Assembly: GCA_964433975.1 (NCBI GenBank)
Contig: CAYSSS010000019.1
Span: forward strand, 1 to 26,153
DNA length: 26,153 nt
Direction of reading: 5' to 3'
From: 2-01-FULL-45-10 sp964433975
Lineage (GTDB): Bacteria; Omnitrophota; Gorgyraeia; 2-01-FULL-45-10
The translations under genes were made by a program, and so were the position numbers. Under the pieces are notes generated by a model. It worked only from the letters and a program-made list of their open reading frames with translations, made no database searches and was not told the origin of the DNA. How positions within the stretch are numbered: position 1 is the stretch's first letter; every line of letters begins with the position of its first letter. This document shows, one piece after another, positions 1-6,582 of this stretch.

Positions 1-1037
1 ACCTCTTTGGAGTGCTGCAGAACATTCTGTCCGTAGCTCGTCCTGTACTTGAGCCTGCCCAGGAGCTTAGCCACCTCTGGGTGTATGCCGTGCAGTCCCG
101 CGTCGAAGAGCGCCTTCTCGCCCTCTTCCCGCATGGAGGTCTCCATCTCTTTCTTTGTCTTCTCTACGACCTCTTCAATTCTGCCAGGATGGATACGCCC
201 GTCTTGAAGCAATTTCTCGAGCGAACGTTTCGCCACCTCGCGCTTTACCGGATCAAAACCTGAGAGTATCACCGCCTCCGGCGTATCGTCTATGATGACA
301 TCCACTCCGGTCGCAATCTCCAGGGCGCGTATGTTGCGGCCCTCCCGCCCGATGATCCTGCCCTTCATCTCGTCACTTGGCAGATGCACGACGCTCACCG
401 TCGTCTCTACGGTATGCTCGACCGCGCATTTTTGTATGGCAAGCCCCACTATCTTGCGGGCTTCTTTGTCGGCCTTCTCTTTGGCCTCCTCTTCCACGCG
501 CTTTATCATGATAGCCGCTTCCTGTTTAACATCGTCTTCGAGCCTCTTCAGCAGAATATGCCGGGCCTCATCCTTTGTCATACCCGACACCCTCTGCAGC
601 TTCTCCTTCTCCTCCTGGACCAAAGCTTCGAGGGCCTTATCTTTCAGATGCATCTGCTTTTCTTTGTCGACCAACGACAGGTCCCGTCTCTCAAAATCCT
701 TCTCCTTGCGGTCTATTATGTCGACTTTTCTGTCGAGGTTCTCCTCTTTCTGCATAAGGCGCTTTTCCAGGACGTTCAGCTCCTGCCGCCTCGCCTTAGA
801 TTCGTGCTCAAATTCGACTCTCATCTTAAGAAGCAAATCCTTCGCCTGGAGCTCCGCGCTGTGCTTTATCTTGTCCGCTTCTACGGCGGCGTTCTCCAGC
901 GTCTTCTTGGACCTCTCTTCTGCGTTGCGTAATTTTTTAGTAGCGTAGCGCTTACGTATGAAGTATCCCAGCATGAAGAATACCACGGCGCCCAGTCCCG
1001 CCATCCCGATGTAGATTAAAACGCTCTCCTGCTGCAT
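1..1037 (-). CDS. rny: Ribonuclease Y, N-terminal part (cut by the window edge)
   Basis: Membrane-anchored endoribonuclease that starts mRNA decay in many bacteria. The visible 345 codons give an N-terminal membrane segment (about residues 7-26, IYIGMAGLGAVVFFMLGYF), then a long charged coiled coil rich in Lys, Glu and Arg (about 30-200), then a KH RNA-binding domain with the signature GRIIGREGRN followed by IRALE. The frame stays open to base 1, where it reads NVLQHSKEV, the first histidine of the HD phosphohydrolase domain; the rest of HD lies outside the window. The ATG at 1037 is preceded by AGGAGGG at good spacing. Upstream lies 118 bp with a long imperfect inverted repeat before the folate gene. 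Domain order and motifs match RNase Y closely; no other family has this arrangement. Confidence 0.96.
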   Translation of the reverse strand, partial: MQQESVLIYIGMAGLGAVVFFMLGYFIRKRYATKKLRNAEERSKKTLENAAVEADKIKHSAELQAKDLLLKMRVEFEHESKARRQELNVLEKRLMQKEENLDRKVDIIDRKEKDFERRDLSLVDKEKQMHLKDKALEALVQEEKEKLQRVSGMTKDEARHILLKRLEDDVKQEAAIMIKRVEEEAKEKADKEARKIVGLAIQKCAVEHTVETTVSVVHLPSDEMKGRIIGREGRNIRALEIATGVDVIIDDTPEAVILSGFDPVKREVAKRSLEKLLQDGRIHPGRIEEVVEKTKKEMETSMREEGEKALFDAGLHGIHPEVAKLLGRLKYRTSYGQNVLQHSKE

Positions 1038-1063
1038 AATCCCTCCTAGTGATGGGTATGTTT

Positions 1064-1152
1064 CAGCTATAGGCTTTAAGCTGTAAGCTTTAAGAAAATA
1101 TTTTGAGAATATCTTCACAAGCTTAAAGCTTATGGCTTATAACTTAAAGCTG
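1064..1152. repeat. 31-bp imperfect inverted repeat between folate gene and rny
   Basis: Arms at 1064-1094 and 1122-1152 match at 25 of 31 positions when one is reverse-complemented, with a 27-nt A/T-rich loop. The inner ends share TAAGCTTTAAG exactly. The rny-sense transcript has no U tract after the hairpin, so it is not a classical terminator for the upstream operon. It looks like a dispersed intergenic palindromic repeat; a role in processing or stabilising the rny leader is possible but unproven. Confidence 0.75.
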
Positions 1153-1155
1153 TTT

Positions 1156-1704
1156 TTATGCTGTGATGGTCTTTGAAACGGGAACGTCGTGCGGGTCCTG
1201 CGGGAGATCTTCAAGGACTTGAAAATCGAATGCTAATCCGATAGTCTTCGTTCTCTTTGGCAAGCCAGATAAGAATCTGTCGTAGTATCCGTGTCCGCGG
1301 CCAAGCCGTATGTTCTTCCTGTCAAACGCCACGCCCGGAACCACAACCAAATCTATATCATCTAAAGGAACCTCTTTCACCCGGTCCTGCCTGGGTTGGT
1401 AGATCCCAAAATGCTGACTTTCCAGATCTTCAAGTCTATTATGTATCTCGCCCGCTATCAATCTCTTCTCTTCCTTTAAGATTACAGGAACCGCTACTCT
1501 CTTTCCCGCTTTCAGCGCCTCGTCTATCATAGTGAGGGTATCTACCTCATCCTTCAACGAGACGTAAAACATCACAACCCTTGCTTTTTTGAACTCCTCT
1601 TCGTTAAATAACCTGTCCTTTATTATAGCACTTTTCCCCGATTTTTCAAGGGAAGAATATGCCTTAAATTTATGCTTGATCTCTTTGCGTATTTTGTGTT
1701 TCAT
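1156..1704 (-). CDS. 5-formyltetrahydrofolate cyclo-ligase
   Basis: Cytosolic enzyme converting 5-formyl-THF to 5,10-methenyl-THF with ATP, which recycles the folate storage or inhibitor form. The 182-residue length is normal for the family. The C-terminal half carries the family signature VVPGVAFDRKNIRLGRGHGYYDRFL-type block (seen as VPGVAFD, then LGRGHGYYDRFL), which binds ATP and folate. The N-terminus is basic (MKHKIRKEIKHKFK), as usual. Its ATG overlaps the stop of the upstream LAGLIDADG endonuclease gene by four bases (ATGA), so it is translationally coupled to it. The likely Shine-Dalgarno is GGAAGG inside that gene. Before the endonuclease arrived it would have followed iscU directly. 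Folate recycling fits the metV gene elsewhere in the window. Confidence 0.93.
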   Translation of the reverse strand: MKHKIRKEIKHKFKAYSSLEKSGKSAIIKDRLFNEEEFKKARVVMFYVSLKDEVDTLTMIDEALKAGKRVAVPVILKEEKRLIAGEIHNRLEDLESQHFGIYQPRQDRVKEVPLDDIDLVVVPGVAFDRKNIRLGRGHGYYDRFLSGLPKRTKTIGLAFDFQVLEDLPQDPHDVPVSKTITA

Positions 1705-2567
1705 TCGTTATTGACCTTCCTTATTATATGCTTACCAAATTTTTTTCTTAATTTCAACATCCCGCGATACTTTCTTTCTAATCTAGTTTTGGGAAAAGAG
1801 CCCTTATATAAGAAATTCAAAATCCTGAATACTTGCGAACCCGTATATTGTAATTTGTATCCTTTGTTATTGTCCAATGGATATAATGGATAGAGATTAA
1901 CTTTATTGATTCCACACTCTTTCACGAGAACATTTTGAATTTGTTGAAGAAACAGCCCATTTCCAGAGATAAAAAATTGAATATGCGTTATTTTCCTGCC
2001 GCCAATATAACCATCTCCATCAAACACTCCTCTGATGAAATGTGATATCAAATTATAGGGAATATTTACATTGCCTATGCTCAAGCTTTTATTTGGGGTT
2101 ATCCCCAAACTCAACAATGAATCAAAGACTTTTTCTGAGTAAATACTGATATGAACGCTATTGTTGCTTTTCGTATACCATATTTTCGCATTTGTATTAA
2201 TCGCCTTTGCAAACTTATTAAGATGCCCTGCATCCTGCCTATTCAAGCCTATGGATAGCATCTTGCCTCTATGGCTTAAGCAACCATCAGCGGCGATAAA
2301 ACCTGCCCAATACGCGGAAATGGGGGATAATTTAACAAAGAAGTCTGTATTGCAATATATTCTTTTTTTAAATCTACCGAGATTGGGTAAAAATACACTG
2401 TTAGCTTTTAGCGCTTTAAAAATTGTTTTTTTATTACAATTAAAAATACCTGCCAACTTAGAAGATGAATAATTTTTAGTGCTCGCCAATTTTATCAATC
2501 GCGCAAGCTTTTGTGAATTTTTAAAAACTTTATTTTGAGGCAATCTTTGTTTTTTTCTTTCTTTCAT
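1701..2567 (-). CDS. Free-standing LAGLIDADG homing endonuclease in the isc operon
   Basis: Predicted site-specific DNA endonuclease that spreads its own gene. Two LAGLIDADG helices are visible: AYWAGFIAADG (about residues 85-95) and HFIRGVFDGDG (about 176-186). Each ends in the acidic metal-binding residue (D94, D185), so one chain has both catalytic half-sites. Residues about 20-60 look like a helix-turn-helix (NYSSSKLAGIFNCNKKTIFKAL). The gene is visibly A+T-richer than its neighbours, which suggests lateral arrival. Its first ATG at 2567 lies 38 bases inside the end of iscU in another frame and has no Shine-Dalgarno, so the start is uncertain; reinitiation, slippage on the adjacent A7 run, or a later non-ATG start are alternatives. 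Its stop overlaps the start of the folate gene. No intron or intein boundaries are apparent. Confidence 0.85.
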   Translation of the reverse strand: MKERKKQRLPQNKVFKNSQKLARLIKLASTKNYSSSKLAGIFNCNKKTIFKALKANSVFLPNLGRFKKRIYCNTDFFVKLSPISAYWAGFIAADGCLSHRGKMLSIGLNRQDAGHLNKFAKAINTNAKIWYTKSNNSVHISIYSEKVFDSLLSLGITPNKSLSIGNVNIPYNLISHFIRGVFDGDGYIGGRKITHIQFFISGNGLFLQQIQNVLVKECGINKVNLYPLYPLDNNKGYKLQYTGSQVFRILNFLYKGSFPKTRLERKYRGMLKLRKKFGKHIIRKVNNE

Positions 2568-2940
2568 AATAATCCGTTATGGCTGATTTTAAAGCTTCTT
2601 CCGCTAAGACCGAGCAATGAAGCTTGATTTTCGGCAAACCGCCCAATGCCTCCACGACCGCCTCGTTCGATACTTTAAGCGCCTCGTCTACCGTCTTACC
2701 CTTCACAAGGTCTGTTATAATGCTCGAAGTACTTATGGCAGCCCCACAACCAAAAGTTTTAAATTTGGCATCCGTAATTACATCTTTACCGTCGATATTC
2801 TCAACTTTTATATAAAGCCTCATTATGTCGCCACATACGGGATTTCCCACGTTCCCTATTCCGTCCGCATCCGGGATCTCGCCCACGTTATGCGGGTTTC
2901 TGAAGTGCTCCATCACTTTATCGCTGTATTGTCCTTCCAT
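2530..2940 (-). CDS. iscU: IscU/NifU-type iron-sulfur cluster scaffold
   Basis: Scaffold on which [2Fe-2S] or [4Fe-4S] clusters form before transfer to target proteins; it receives sulfur from the desulfurase encoded just upstream. All three ligand cysteines are present in family context: C36 in GNPVCGD with D38 next to it, C65 in KTFGCGAAI, and C109 in LHCSVLAEEA. It is a stand-alone U domain of 136 residues; the C-terminal Nfu or ferredoxin parts of full NifU are absent. GGGAG precedes the ATG. The lysine-rich tail (ERKKKTKIASK) overlaps the start of the homing endonuclease gene and includes a run of seven A bases, so this end may have been remodelled by the insertion. It lies 32 bp after iscS. 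Confidence 0.95.
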   Translation of the reverse strand: MEGQYSDKVMEHFRNPHNVGEIPDADGIGNVGNPVCGDIMRLYIKVENIDGKDVITDAKFKTFGCGAAISTSSIITDLVKGKTVDEALKVSNEAVVEALGGLPKIKLHCSVLAEEALKSAITDYYERKKKTKIASK

Positions 2941-2972
2941 CTTTTTCTCCCTTTCAAATTTTCGAAGATTTG

Positions 2973-4136
2973 CTATTTCTTATCGTACAAAGGGGACATC
3001 GCGCGCAATCTCTTGATGATCGGCGGCAATACCCCTATCACGTAATCCATATCCTCTTTCGTATTATCCCTGCCCAATGAAAATCTGACCGACCCCTGAG
3101 TGTTGACCGGGTCGAGCCCCATAGCCGTCAGCACATGCGAGGGTTCCAGCGTGCCCGAGGTGCAGGCGGAACCTGTAGATACGGCAATTCCCTCCATATC
3201 CAGATTCAGTATTATCGATTCGCCTTCCAGGTATGTAAAACTTACGTTCAGCGTATTCGGTAGTCTATCCTCCGGGTGGCCGTTTAAGTGGATATCTTCT
3301 ATATTTGATGTTATTCCCTTATACAGATAATCTCTCAGTTCCTTTATCCTGCTCTCGTCCGGGATATCTCTCTTTGCCAGGCTGGCTGCCTTGCCTAAGC
3401 CCACGATGCCGGCTACGTTTTCTGTCCCGGCGCGCTTCCTCATTTCGTGATGGCCGCCGAGTATCTGGGGAATGATCTTCGTTCCTTTTTTGATATAGAT
3501 AGCGCCCACACCCTTCGGGCCATACATCTTATGGCCGGACATCGAAAGTAGGTCTATATTCATATCTTTGACTTTGAAATCTAATTTTCCGATGGCCTGC
3601 ACGGCATCCGTATGGAAATAGACGCCTCTCTCTTTAGCTATCCTGCCTATTTCGATGACGGGCTCTATCGTCCCCACCTCGTTATTGGCGTACATTATCG
3701 TGATCAGCACGGTCTTGCCGGTTATGGCCTTCTTCAATTCTTCTATGTTTATGAGTCCGTATTTGTCGACCCCCAAATACGTGACCTTACACCCGTCCTT
3801 TTCAAGGGCCTTGCAACTGTTCAGTACGGCGTGATGTTCTATTGCGGTCGTTATGATGTGGTTCCCTTTAGCTTTTAATGCCTGGGCCACTCCTCTGATC
3901 GCGAAGTTGTCGCTCTCGGTGCCGCCCGAAGTAAATATAACCTCTTCGTGGCTTGCGGCGCCTAAAAGTTCCGTCACTTGGTTTCTCGCTTCGTCTACCG
4001 CTTTTCTGGCGGGCCTGCCGAAGGAGTGGATGCTCGACGCGTTTCCGTAGATATCTTTGTAGAACGGCAGCATCGCCTCAAGGACCTCTTCCCTCATCCT
4101 CGTCGTGGCGTTATTATCAAGGTATACTCTTCTCAT
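2973..4136 (-). CDS. iscS: Cysteine desulfurase (NifS/IscS family)
   Basis: PLP enzyme that takes sulfur from cysteine as a protein-bound persulfide and passes it to IscU, and probably to ThiF/ThiS and tRNA thiolation elsewhere. It starts with the family motif VYLDNNATT. The PLP lysine is K203 in SMSGHKMYGPKG, H101 lies in the AIEHHAV block, and the persulfide cysteine is C325 in STGSACTSG. The 387-residue length is standard. The ATG overlaps the iscR stop by four bases (ATGA), so expression is coupled to the regulator. It follows directly after iscR and before iscU, which marks this as an Isc operon although hscBA and fdx are missing. Confidence 0.96.
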   Translation of the reverse strand: MRRVYLDNNATTRMREEVLEAMLPFYKDIYGNASSIHSFGRPARKAVDEARNQVTELLGAASHEEVIFTSGGTESDNFAIRGVAQALKAKGNHIITTAIEHHAVLNSCKALEKDGCKVTYLGVDKYGLINIEELKKAITGKTVLITIMYANNEVGTIEPVIEIGRIAKERGVYFHTDAVQAIGKLDFKVKDMNIDLLSMSGHKMYGPKGVGAIYIKKGTKIIPQILGGHHEMRKRAGTENVAGIVGLGKAASLAKRDIPDESRIKELRDYLYKGITSNIEDIHLNGHPEDRLPNTLNVSFTYLEGESIILNLDMEGIAVSTGSACTSGTLEPSHVLTAMGLDPVNTQGSVRFSLGRDNTKEDMDYVIGVLPPIIKRLRAMSPLYDKK

Positions 4137-4561
4137 TGGAGTCTCCTGGCTTCTTTACAAAGGTCTTCAAGCGTTATAGAGCTAAGGCAGTCGCTTATGC
4201 TTTTGGCCAATTTCGTCCAAACTATTTTAGAGACACAATTTTTATTTCTACCACAGGTCATCTTCCAGCTCTCTCTGCCTGAAGCACAATCTACCGGCGA
4301 TATGTTGCCCTCGAGGATCAGTACTATATCCTTCACTGTTATCTTTCCGGGACTCTTTGAAAGGATATACCCGCCGGACGGGCCTCTCACACTCTTCACA
4401 AGATTCTCGCGCCTTAACTTATTAAGCAGCTGCTCGAGATATACGCTCGATATGCCCTCCCTCTTTGATATATCCGTGATCGATATCGCGCCTCTATCTT
4501 TCATCATCGCGATATTCACCATCGCCCTCAACCCATATGTCGATTTCGTCGATAACTTCAT
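4133..4561 (-). CDS. iscR: Rrf2-family Fe-S regulator, IscR-like
   Basis: Transcription factor that would sense Fe-S cluster supply and repress the isc operon when it binds a cluster. The 142 residues begin with the Rrf2 winged-helix pattern MKLSTKSTYGLRAMVNIA, with the recognition region ISSVYLEQLLNKLRRENLVKSVRGPSGGY (about 38-65). Three cysteines, C92, C103 and C109, lie where IscR ligates its [2Fe-2S] cluster. A near-consensus IscR operator lies at 4576-4600, just upstream of its own start, which supports autoregulation. The ATG at 4561 has no convincing Shine-Dalgarno and the predicted transcription start falls on its A, so the mRNA may be leaderless. It is the first gene of iscR-iscS-iscU. 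Confidence 0.93.
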   Translation of the reverse strand: MKLSTKSTYGLRAMVNIAMMKDRGAISITDISKREGISSVYLEQLLNKLRRENLVKSVRGPSGGYILSKSPGKITVKDIVLILEGNISPVDCASGRESWKMTCGRNKNCVSKIVWTKLAKSISDCLSSITLEDLCKEARRLQ

Positions 4562-4567
4562 GAGAAC

Positions 4568-4600
4568 ATTCTCTCATACTTGACTATTCTTGTCAACTAT
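4568..4600 (-). promoter_or_regulatory. iscR promoter with type-1-like IscR operator
   Basis: On the minus strand 4600-4576 reads ATAGTTGAC, AAGAAT, AGTCAAGTAT. I recall the E. coli IscR type 1 consensus as ATASYYGAC, TRWWWY, AGTCRRSTAT; 23 of 25 positions agree. The -35 TTGACA (4591-4596) lies inside the operator, and a 17-nt spacer leads to GAGAAT (4568-4573), a weak -10. A bound regulator would therefore block RNA polymerase. A further short palindrome, GAGAA-CA-TTCTC, covers 4562-4573. Confidence 0.8.
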
Positions 4601-4613
4601 AAAATAGAACTTA

Positions 4614-4631
4614 TGGGGACGTTTCACCTTG
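4614..4631 (+). repeat. Left terminal inverted repeat of the RAYT element
   Basis: 18 bases identical to the reverse complement of 5360-5377. Identity stops on both sides (4613 and 4632 do not pair with 5378 and 5359). Confidence 0.85.
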
Positions 4632-4749
4632 CTCTATCTCATTTATATTCAATGAGTTACAACTGCACTCAGTCCACAACTCAAATTATTTTAAAAAAGC
4701 TTGCAACAATTTTAGCATTTTTTCCGTCTTATATTATAGGAGGTGTTCT

Positions 4750-5334
4750 ATGCCAAGAGGGCTAAGAGTGGTTCCGGAATGTGGAGTTTTTCACATCGCC
4801 ATAAGGGGTAATAACAGGAGGTGCGTATTCAGAAGGGATGGTGACTACATTCGATTTGAGTCATTGTTAGATCGGTATAAGAGGAGGCTGGGCTTTCATC
4901 TATATCATTACGTTCTGATGAAAAACCATGTTCATCTTATCCTGAAGACAAAAGAAAACGCTGATATCTCAAAAATCATGCAGGGCATCTCTCTCTCATA
5001 TCATCATTACTACAGGCGGAAGAATAGATATGTTGGGCATTTGTGGCAAGGTAGATTTAAAAGTTTCGTTATAAAAGATAACCATTATCTGCTTGCGGCG
5101 GCGCTGTATGTTGAGAAAAATCCAGTAGAGGCTGGGCTGGTTAATGACCCTTCGGAATATAGATGGAGTAGCTATCGCTGCTATGCTTCCGGTGATTCCA
5201 ATCCCATTGTAGATGCCAGCCCGATATATGAAGAGATGGGTAGAAACGCGAAAGAGCGCCAGCTGGCTTACAAGGAACTAATTTGTTCAAGGATAGCGGA
5301 ATCAAAAAATGGCGTGGATCGACAGCCTTTGTAA
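4750..5334 (+). CDS. REP-associated tyrosine transposase (RAYT, IS200/Y1 type)
   Basis: Single-strand DNA transposase of the HUH/Y1 superfamily, thought to mobilise or maintain REP-type palindromes. It starts MPRGLRVVPECGVFHIAIRGNN, typical of the family. The metal-binding HUH motif is H60-V-H62 in VLMKNHVHLIL. The tyrosine-bearing helix is SYHHYYRRKN (about 83-92), followed by the conserved GHLWQGRFKS. The C-terminal YVEKNPVEAGLV and YRWSSYR blocks are also typical. The 194 residues are a full-length RAYT and no frameshift is seen. AGGAGGT lies 4-10 bases before the ATG. It is the only plus-strand gene here and is flanked by exact 18-bp inverted repeats, so it is likely intact and perhaps active. 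Confidence 0.93.
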   Translation: MPRGLRVVPECGVFHIAIRGNNRRCVFRRDGDYIRFESLLDRYKRRLGFHLYHYVLMKNHVHLILKTKENADISKIMQGISLSYHHYYRRKNRYVGHLWQGRFKSFVIKDNHYLLAAALYVEKNPVEAGLVNDPSEYRWSSYRCYASGDSNPIVDASPIYEEMGRNAKERQLAYKELICSRIAESKNGVDRQPL

Positions 5335-5359
5335 CTCTAATCTTTACAGACTGTTAGGA

Positions 5360-5377
5360 CAAGGTGAAACGTCCCCA
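5360..5377 (-). repeat. Right terminal inverted repeat of the RAYT element
   Basis: Exact reverse complement of 4614-4631, 26 bases after the transposase stop and 7 bases downstream of the metV stop. Confidence 0.85.
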
Positions 5378-5384
5378 AGATTTA

Positions 5385-6032
5385 TTAGAGTTTGAGGTGG
5401 TGGGGTTTGGAGGACTTGGAGTAGTCTCTGGCGGGACGCTTCTCTTTCAAGAGGTCCAGCTTGCCCTGCGCCTTCAGTTCGTTGTAAATAAGTATCCACG
5501 CGCAGTCCATATCCTTATCGATCTCGCACTTACCCTTATCCTGCCCGCCGCACGGCCCGTTGATCAGGCCCTTCGAGCAGCGGGTGACCGGACAGATCGC
5601 GCCGGTAATTTCCAGCACGCAATCGCCGCAGGCGGAGCATCTCTCTAAAAATGAGCCGCCCGCGTCTACCGCGCCCATGAATAGAGTGTCGCAGCCGACG
5701 TGTACCGGCTTTTTGACGCGCATATTCTCTTTCACCGACTGTATGCCGAGCCCGCAGGCGAGCACTAAGATAGCGTCGGAGGACTCTATCGCCTTTCTGT
5801 GCTTCGCAATCTCCAGCTTAACCTTCGCGGCTACACACGGAGCGGAGGGGATCGAATATCCGGTCACGACCTTACCCTCTTTTTCAAGGAGCGTTATCAT
5901 ATTCTTTACTTCCTCTTCGCCGCCCGTCTTGCACGTAGTGGAACACTCACCGCAGCCGATCAGGAATATCTTCTTCTCCCGGCCCAGGTACTTCAATATC
6001 TCTTTGAGTTCTTTTTGTTTCGTTATGATCAC
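5385..6032 (-). CDS. metV: MetV-like protein (methylenetetrahydrofolate reductase C-terminal domain family)
   Basis: Cysteine-rich protein of the family that partners MetF in the methylenetetrahydrofolate reductase of acetogens, where MetV helps bring electrons to the flavin subunit in the methyl branch of the Wood-Ljungdahl pathway. Fourteen cysteines in 215 residues include C27-x2-C30-x3-C34 (GCGECSTTC), C66, C93, C114, C132-x2-C135-x2-C138 (RCSACGDC), C147, C152, C161, C169 and C177. The last group gives the family block ICPVTRCSKGLINGPCGG. These would hold Fe-S clusters and/or zinc. The usual partner metF is not in the window. The start overlaps the stop of the TlpA-like gene (ATGA), so it is the last gene of the response regulator-ccdA-tlpA unit, an odd place for it. 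Family assignment is strong; physiological role is inferred. Confidence 0.87.
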   Translation of the reverse strand: MIITKQKELKEILKYLGREKKIFLIGCGECSTTCKTGGEEEVKNMITLLEKEGKVVTGYSIPSAPCVAAKVKLEIAKHRKAIESSDAILVLACGLGIQSVKENMRVKKPVHVGCDTLFMGAVDAGGSFLERCSACGDCVLEITGAICPVTRCSKGLINGPCGGQDKGKCEIDKDMDCAWILIYNELKAQGKLDLLKEKRPARDYSKSSKPHHLKL

Positions 6033-6517
6033 TTCAATAGTCCTCTTACATCGGCCTCAAAGACCGATTTTTCACGATAGCCTATATACATCTTAACTAT
6101 CTTGCCGGCCTTATCTATGACGAACGTCGTCGGAATGGAGCGTATGGGTCCATAGGCCTCGCTCACTTTGCCGTCATCCACGAGCACTGGATAATTTATG
6201 CCCATTTTGCCGGCAAACTCTTTGGCGTCACTGGCTCTCGTGAGGGCCACTCCTATCATCGCGAAACCCTTATCGCCGTAAGATTTTTCCAGCTCGATAA
6301 AATCCGGTATCTCCTGCCTACAGGGCGGGCACCAGCCGGCGAAGAAATCGAGTATCACCACTTTGCCGTTAAAATCGGAAAAGCTCACGGTCTCGCCGTT
6401 AATATCGGTAAGCGAAAAATCGGGCGCGCTTCGGCCAATCTCGATGGCGCTGCCCTGAGAACAGGCGCCCAGCATAAAGAGAGCGACTATAAAGATACAT
6501 ATTTTTCCGAATTTCAT
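6029..6517 (-). CDS. TlpA/ResA-like thioredoxin-fold lipoprotein
   Basis: Periplasmic thiol-disulfide oxidoreductase, probably anchored by a lipid. The signal sequence ends in the lipobox LGAC with C19 as the modified cysteine. The thioredoxin fold follows: APDFSLTDINGE (about 31-42), the active site W62-CPPC (C63, C66), and the cis-proline region SIPTTFVID. Length (162 residues) is usual. CcdA is encoded just upstream and would supply electrons across the inner membrane; the pair typically reduces apocytochrome c or other exported thiols. A palindromic repeat separates the two genes, and the GGGGGTG Shine-Dalgarno lies at the repeat edge. The exact substrate cannot be told. Confidence 0.92.
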   Translation of the reverse strand: MKFGKICIFIVALFMLGACSQGSAIEIGRSAPDFSLTDINGETVSFSDFNGKVVILDFFAGWCPPCRQEIPDFIELEKSYGDKGFAMIGVALTRASDAKEFAGKMGINYPVLVDDGKVSEAYGPIRSIPTTFVIDKAGKIVKMYIGYREKSVFEADVRGLLK

Positions 6518-6536
6518 GAAACACCCCCTTCGTTAT

Positions 6537-6579
6537 CCTTCGGCAGGCTCAGGATAACGTCCTGAGCTTTTGTCGAAGG
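6537..6579. repeat. Dispersed palindromic repeat between ccdA and tlpA
   Basis: Arms CCTTCGGCAGGCTCAGGA (6537-6554) and its imperfect reverse complement (6560-6579) form a hairpin with a 5-nt loop. The CTTCGACAAGCTCAGGA-like sequence is a type of intergenic repeat I recognise from many bacterial genomes. It lies inside an operon, directly before the tlpA Shine-Dalgarno. Confidence 0.8.
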
Positions 6580-6582
6580 GCG

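Larger units (their letters stand above)
4614..5377. mobile_element. RAYT element bounded by 18-bp inverted repeats
   Basis: An 18-bp sequence, TGGGGACGTTTCACCTTG, at 4614-4631 returns as an exact reverse complement at 5360-5377. The repeats enclose one transposase gene and nothing else, so they appear to be the element ends. The element sits between the metV stop (7 nt away) and the iscR operator (13 nt away) and breaks no recognisable gene. No obvious target-site duplication is seen beyond the repeats. Confidence 0.8.

Noticed and set aside
292..948. Long plus-strand open frames opposite rny
   Set aside because: They are shadows of the coiled-coil part of RNase Y; composition is Ser/Arg/Leu-rich and no family is recognisable.
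1064..1152. Inverted repeat as terminator of the isc-folate transcript
   Set aside because: No U tract follows on the minus strand; the only T run lies on the other side and would serve plus-strand RNA, where no gene ends.
2546..2560. A-AAA-AAC heptamer at the iscU end as a -1 frameshift site
   Set aside because: A -1 shift does not enter the endonuclease frame, which is +1 relative to iscU.
4701..4737. Promoter of the RAYT gene
   Set aside because: TTGCAA and TATATT are present but their spacing (23 nt) is too long for a credible pair.
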